This document shows, piece after piece, positions 58,267-59,443 of a stretch of DNA of 59,443 nt. The notes below the pieces were generated by a model that saw nothing but the letters and a program-made list of their open reading frames with translations, ran no database searches and was not told the DNA's origin. Position 1 is the first letter of the stretch, and the number at the start of each line of letters is the position of its first letter. Source of the stretch: Chloroflexota bacterium (GTDB taxonomy: Bacteria; Chloroflexota; Anaerolineae; Promineifilales; Promineifilaceae); the NCBI GenBank assembly GCA_014584575.1, contig JACTMP010000051.1:1-59443 (forward strand), given 5' to 3'. The position numbers were made by a program, and so were the translations under genes.

Positions 58267-59240
58267 GCGGCGTATGGGTTTTTGTGGAAAACAAAAATGG
58301 TGAAATTCCGGCCGTCGCCCAGGAAGCGATTGGCGCGGCGCGGCAGGTGGCCGCTGGCCTGGGCCAGCCGCTCACCGGCCTGGTCTTGGGGCAGGGCGTC
58401 TCCGGCGTCGCCGAGGCTGCCTTTAACCTGGGCGTGGACGCGGTGGTCGGCGCGGATGACGCTACCTTAGCTCCCTTCCGGGTGGAAGCAGCCGGGCCGT
58501 TGGCGGCCAAACTGGTGGGCGAACGGCAGCCGTCTGTTTTGATTGTGGGTGGCAGCACCTACGGCCGTGACCTGGCGGCCTGGGTTGCGGCTGACCTGGA
58601 TGCCGGTATTGTGGCCGATGCCATTAACCTGAAAGTGGACGGCGGCGTGGTCAAAGTGACCCGCCCCGTTTACGCGGGCAAACTGCTGGCCGACGTACAC
58701 GTGAAGGAAGGGGTGCAAATCATCACCCTGCGCAGCCGCGCTTTCCCCAAAGCGGAGCCGGTGGGCAAAAGTGGGTCGGCCGAATGGGTAGGTACGGCCG
58801 TCAGTGAAGACAACATCCCCACCAAAGTGGTCGGTTTTGCGGGCAAAGAAGGCGGCGTCAGCCTGACCGACGCCAGCATCATCGTCTCCGGCGGGCGCGG
58901 TGTGGGTGGCCCCGAAGGGTTCGCCCCGGTGCGAGAACTGGCGGACACGTTGGGGGCGGCGTTGGGGGCGTCGCGCGCGGCCGTAGACGCGGGCTGGATT
59001 CCGTATGAACATCAGGTGGGGCAGACGGGCAAGACCGTCAGCCCGGACTTGTACATCGCCTGTGGCATCAGCGGCGCGATCCAGCACCAGGCCGGGATGC
59101 GTACCTCGAAGGTGATCGTGGCTATCAACAAGGATGCGGACGCGCCCATCTTCAAACTGGCACACTACGGCGTTGTGGGTGATCTGTTTAAGATTCTGCC
59201 GGCGCTGTCGGCCGAGTTTAAGAAACGGCTTGGCTCGTGA
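58263..59240 (+). CDS. etfA: Electron transfer flavoprotein alpha subunit
   Basis: 325 aa. C-terminal FAD domain with IIVSGGRGVGGPEGFAPV, GASRAAVDAGWIPYEHQVGQTGKTVSPDLYIACGISGAIQH and VIVAINKDADAPIF, textbook EtfA. The N-terminal half is the alpha/beta domain that docks on EtfB. Translation coupled to etfB. Followed by a terminator. Confidence 0.96.
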   Translation: MSGVWVFVENKNGEIPAVAQEAIGAARQVAAGLGQPLTGLVLGQGVSGVAEAAFNLGVDAVVGADDATLAPFRVEAAGPLAAKLVGERQPSVLIVGGSTYGRDLAAWVAADLDAGIVADAINLKVDGGVVKVTRPVYAGKLLADVHVKEGVQIITLRSRAFPKAEPVGKSGSAEWVGTAVSEDNIPTKVVGFAGKEGGVSLTDASIIVSGGRGVGGPEGFAPVRELADTLGAALGASRAAVDAGWIPYEHQVGQTGKTVSPDLYIACGISGAIQHQAGMRTSKVIVAINKDADAPIFKLAHYGVVGDLFKILPALSAEFKKRLGS

Positions 59241-59269
59241 CCGGTAATCGGTAAACGGTAATCGGTGAG

Positions 59270-59305
59270 AGCTGTCAGGTTTCAAAAACCTGGCAGCTTT
59301 TTTTT
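59270..59305 (+). terminator. Rho-independent terminator after etfA
   Basis: AGCTGTCAGGTTT (59270-59282) and AAACCTGGCAGCT (59286-59298), one G-T pair, followed by eight T. A TAATCGG-type repeat (59241-59266) lies between the stop and the terminator. 59306-59443 shows nothing recognisable. Confidence 0.92.
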
Positions 59306-59443
59306 GTGTAGTCGGGGTAATGGGCCGGGTATAGAAAGGTTTATTAACACGACTTTTGCACCTTAAAAACAGATACGCCAAGCGGCTAAAATAGCCCACT
59401 TTTGTCTAAGCCTGGCTGACCACTGGCAGCAGACCAGCATCTC

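Larger units (their letters stand above)
1..59443. repeat. Dispersed highly iterated palindrome ACGGCCGT (about 150 copies)
   Basis: The perfect 8-bp palindrome ACGGCCGT was counted by eye about 150 times across the whole window, with an error of a few copies possible. Examples are 5570-5577, 5581-5588, 10755-10762, 10773-10780, 16645-16652, 22787-22794 and 22805-22812. At about 57 % G+C one or two copies would be expected. Nearly all lie inside genes on either strand and in all three frames, where they encode TAV, (N/D/H/Y)GR or xRP. Close variants such as GCGGCCGT or TCGGCCGT are rare. Density and behaviour resemble HIP1 (GCGATCGC) of cyanobacteria. The longest gap is about 5589-7728. Confidence 0.9.

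Noticed and set aside
1..59443. tRNA, rRNA or tmRNA genes
   Set aside because: I looked for the T-loop GGTTCGAATC pattern and for conserved rRNA segments and saw none; a covariance-model scan would be decisive.

Overview
The window is about 59 kb of moderately GC-rich bacterial chromosome (roughly 55-60 % G+C by eye) carrying about 51 protein genes. I saw no rRNA, tRNA, phage, transposase or CRISPR. The best taxonomic guess is Chloroflexota, probably Anaerolineae. This rests on large membrane proteins of the DUF2723 and 'PTPS-related' types, secreted proteins with Thr/Pro linkers and one C-terminal membrane anchor, short LPxV motifs in secreted glycosidases, and the ETF/acyl-CoA dehydrogenase gene set. 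It is an inference, not a database result.

Layout. 1-415: 3' end of an unknown gene. 424-5836 (minus): an operon of a Wzt-like ABC ATPase, a streptogramin-lyase-like beta-propeller and two secreted TIM-barrel glycosidases. 5999-7904 (minus): acyl-CoA dehydrogenase and a PRC-barrel protein. 8028-12364 (minus): a lipoprotein, a gluzincin-type peptidase and an anchored glycosidase. 12509-18772: methyltransferase, membrane protein, NYN/OST-HTH protein, PPOX/UbiX pair, and a YhaM-like exoribonuclease overlapping a CinA-like/nucleotidyltransferase fusion. 18904-23587: sugar-nucleotide epimerase, GT4 glycosyltransferase, DUF2723 membrane protein. 23609-30015: cNMP/PH-like protein, DUF952, and two B12-binding radical SAM proteins flanking a nucleotidyltransferase. 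30016-30428: the only long gene-free stretch, with DnaA-box-like sites. 30429-40666: membrane protein, LysM protein, YqeC/MocA fusion, Uma2 nuclease, class A PBP. 40796-43392: restriction-modification pair and HigBA-type toxin-antitoxin pair. 43489-48404: a five-gene cluster (RibA-RibD fusion, MDR dehydrogenase, PTPS/QueD, GT4, methyltransferase) that looks like an uncharacterised pterin- or flavin-type glycoside pathway. 48436-57388: rhomboid, LPG-synthase-like flippase, C39 peptidase, alpha/beta-hydrolase, toroid protein, MerR regulator, CDP-alcohol phosphatidyltransferase. 57466-59240: etfB-etfA.

Two genome-scale patterns overlie the genes. First, the palindrome ACGGCCGT occurs about 150 times (hand count), roughly one per 400 bp and about 100 times more than base composition predicts. 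This is a HIP1-like highly iterated palindrome, mostly inside genes, where it encodes TAV, (N/D/H/Y)GR or xRP. Second, many short degenerate repeats of about 7 bp (AATCTCC, GCATCAC, AGCAGTA, GGTGACA and TAATCCG types), usually as inverted pairs able to form hairpins, fill intergenic spacers. They often contain the stop codon of the preceding gene and are in several cases inserted in frame within coding sequences. They resemble the STRR heptamer repeats of filamentous cyanobacteria.
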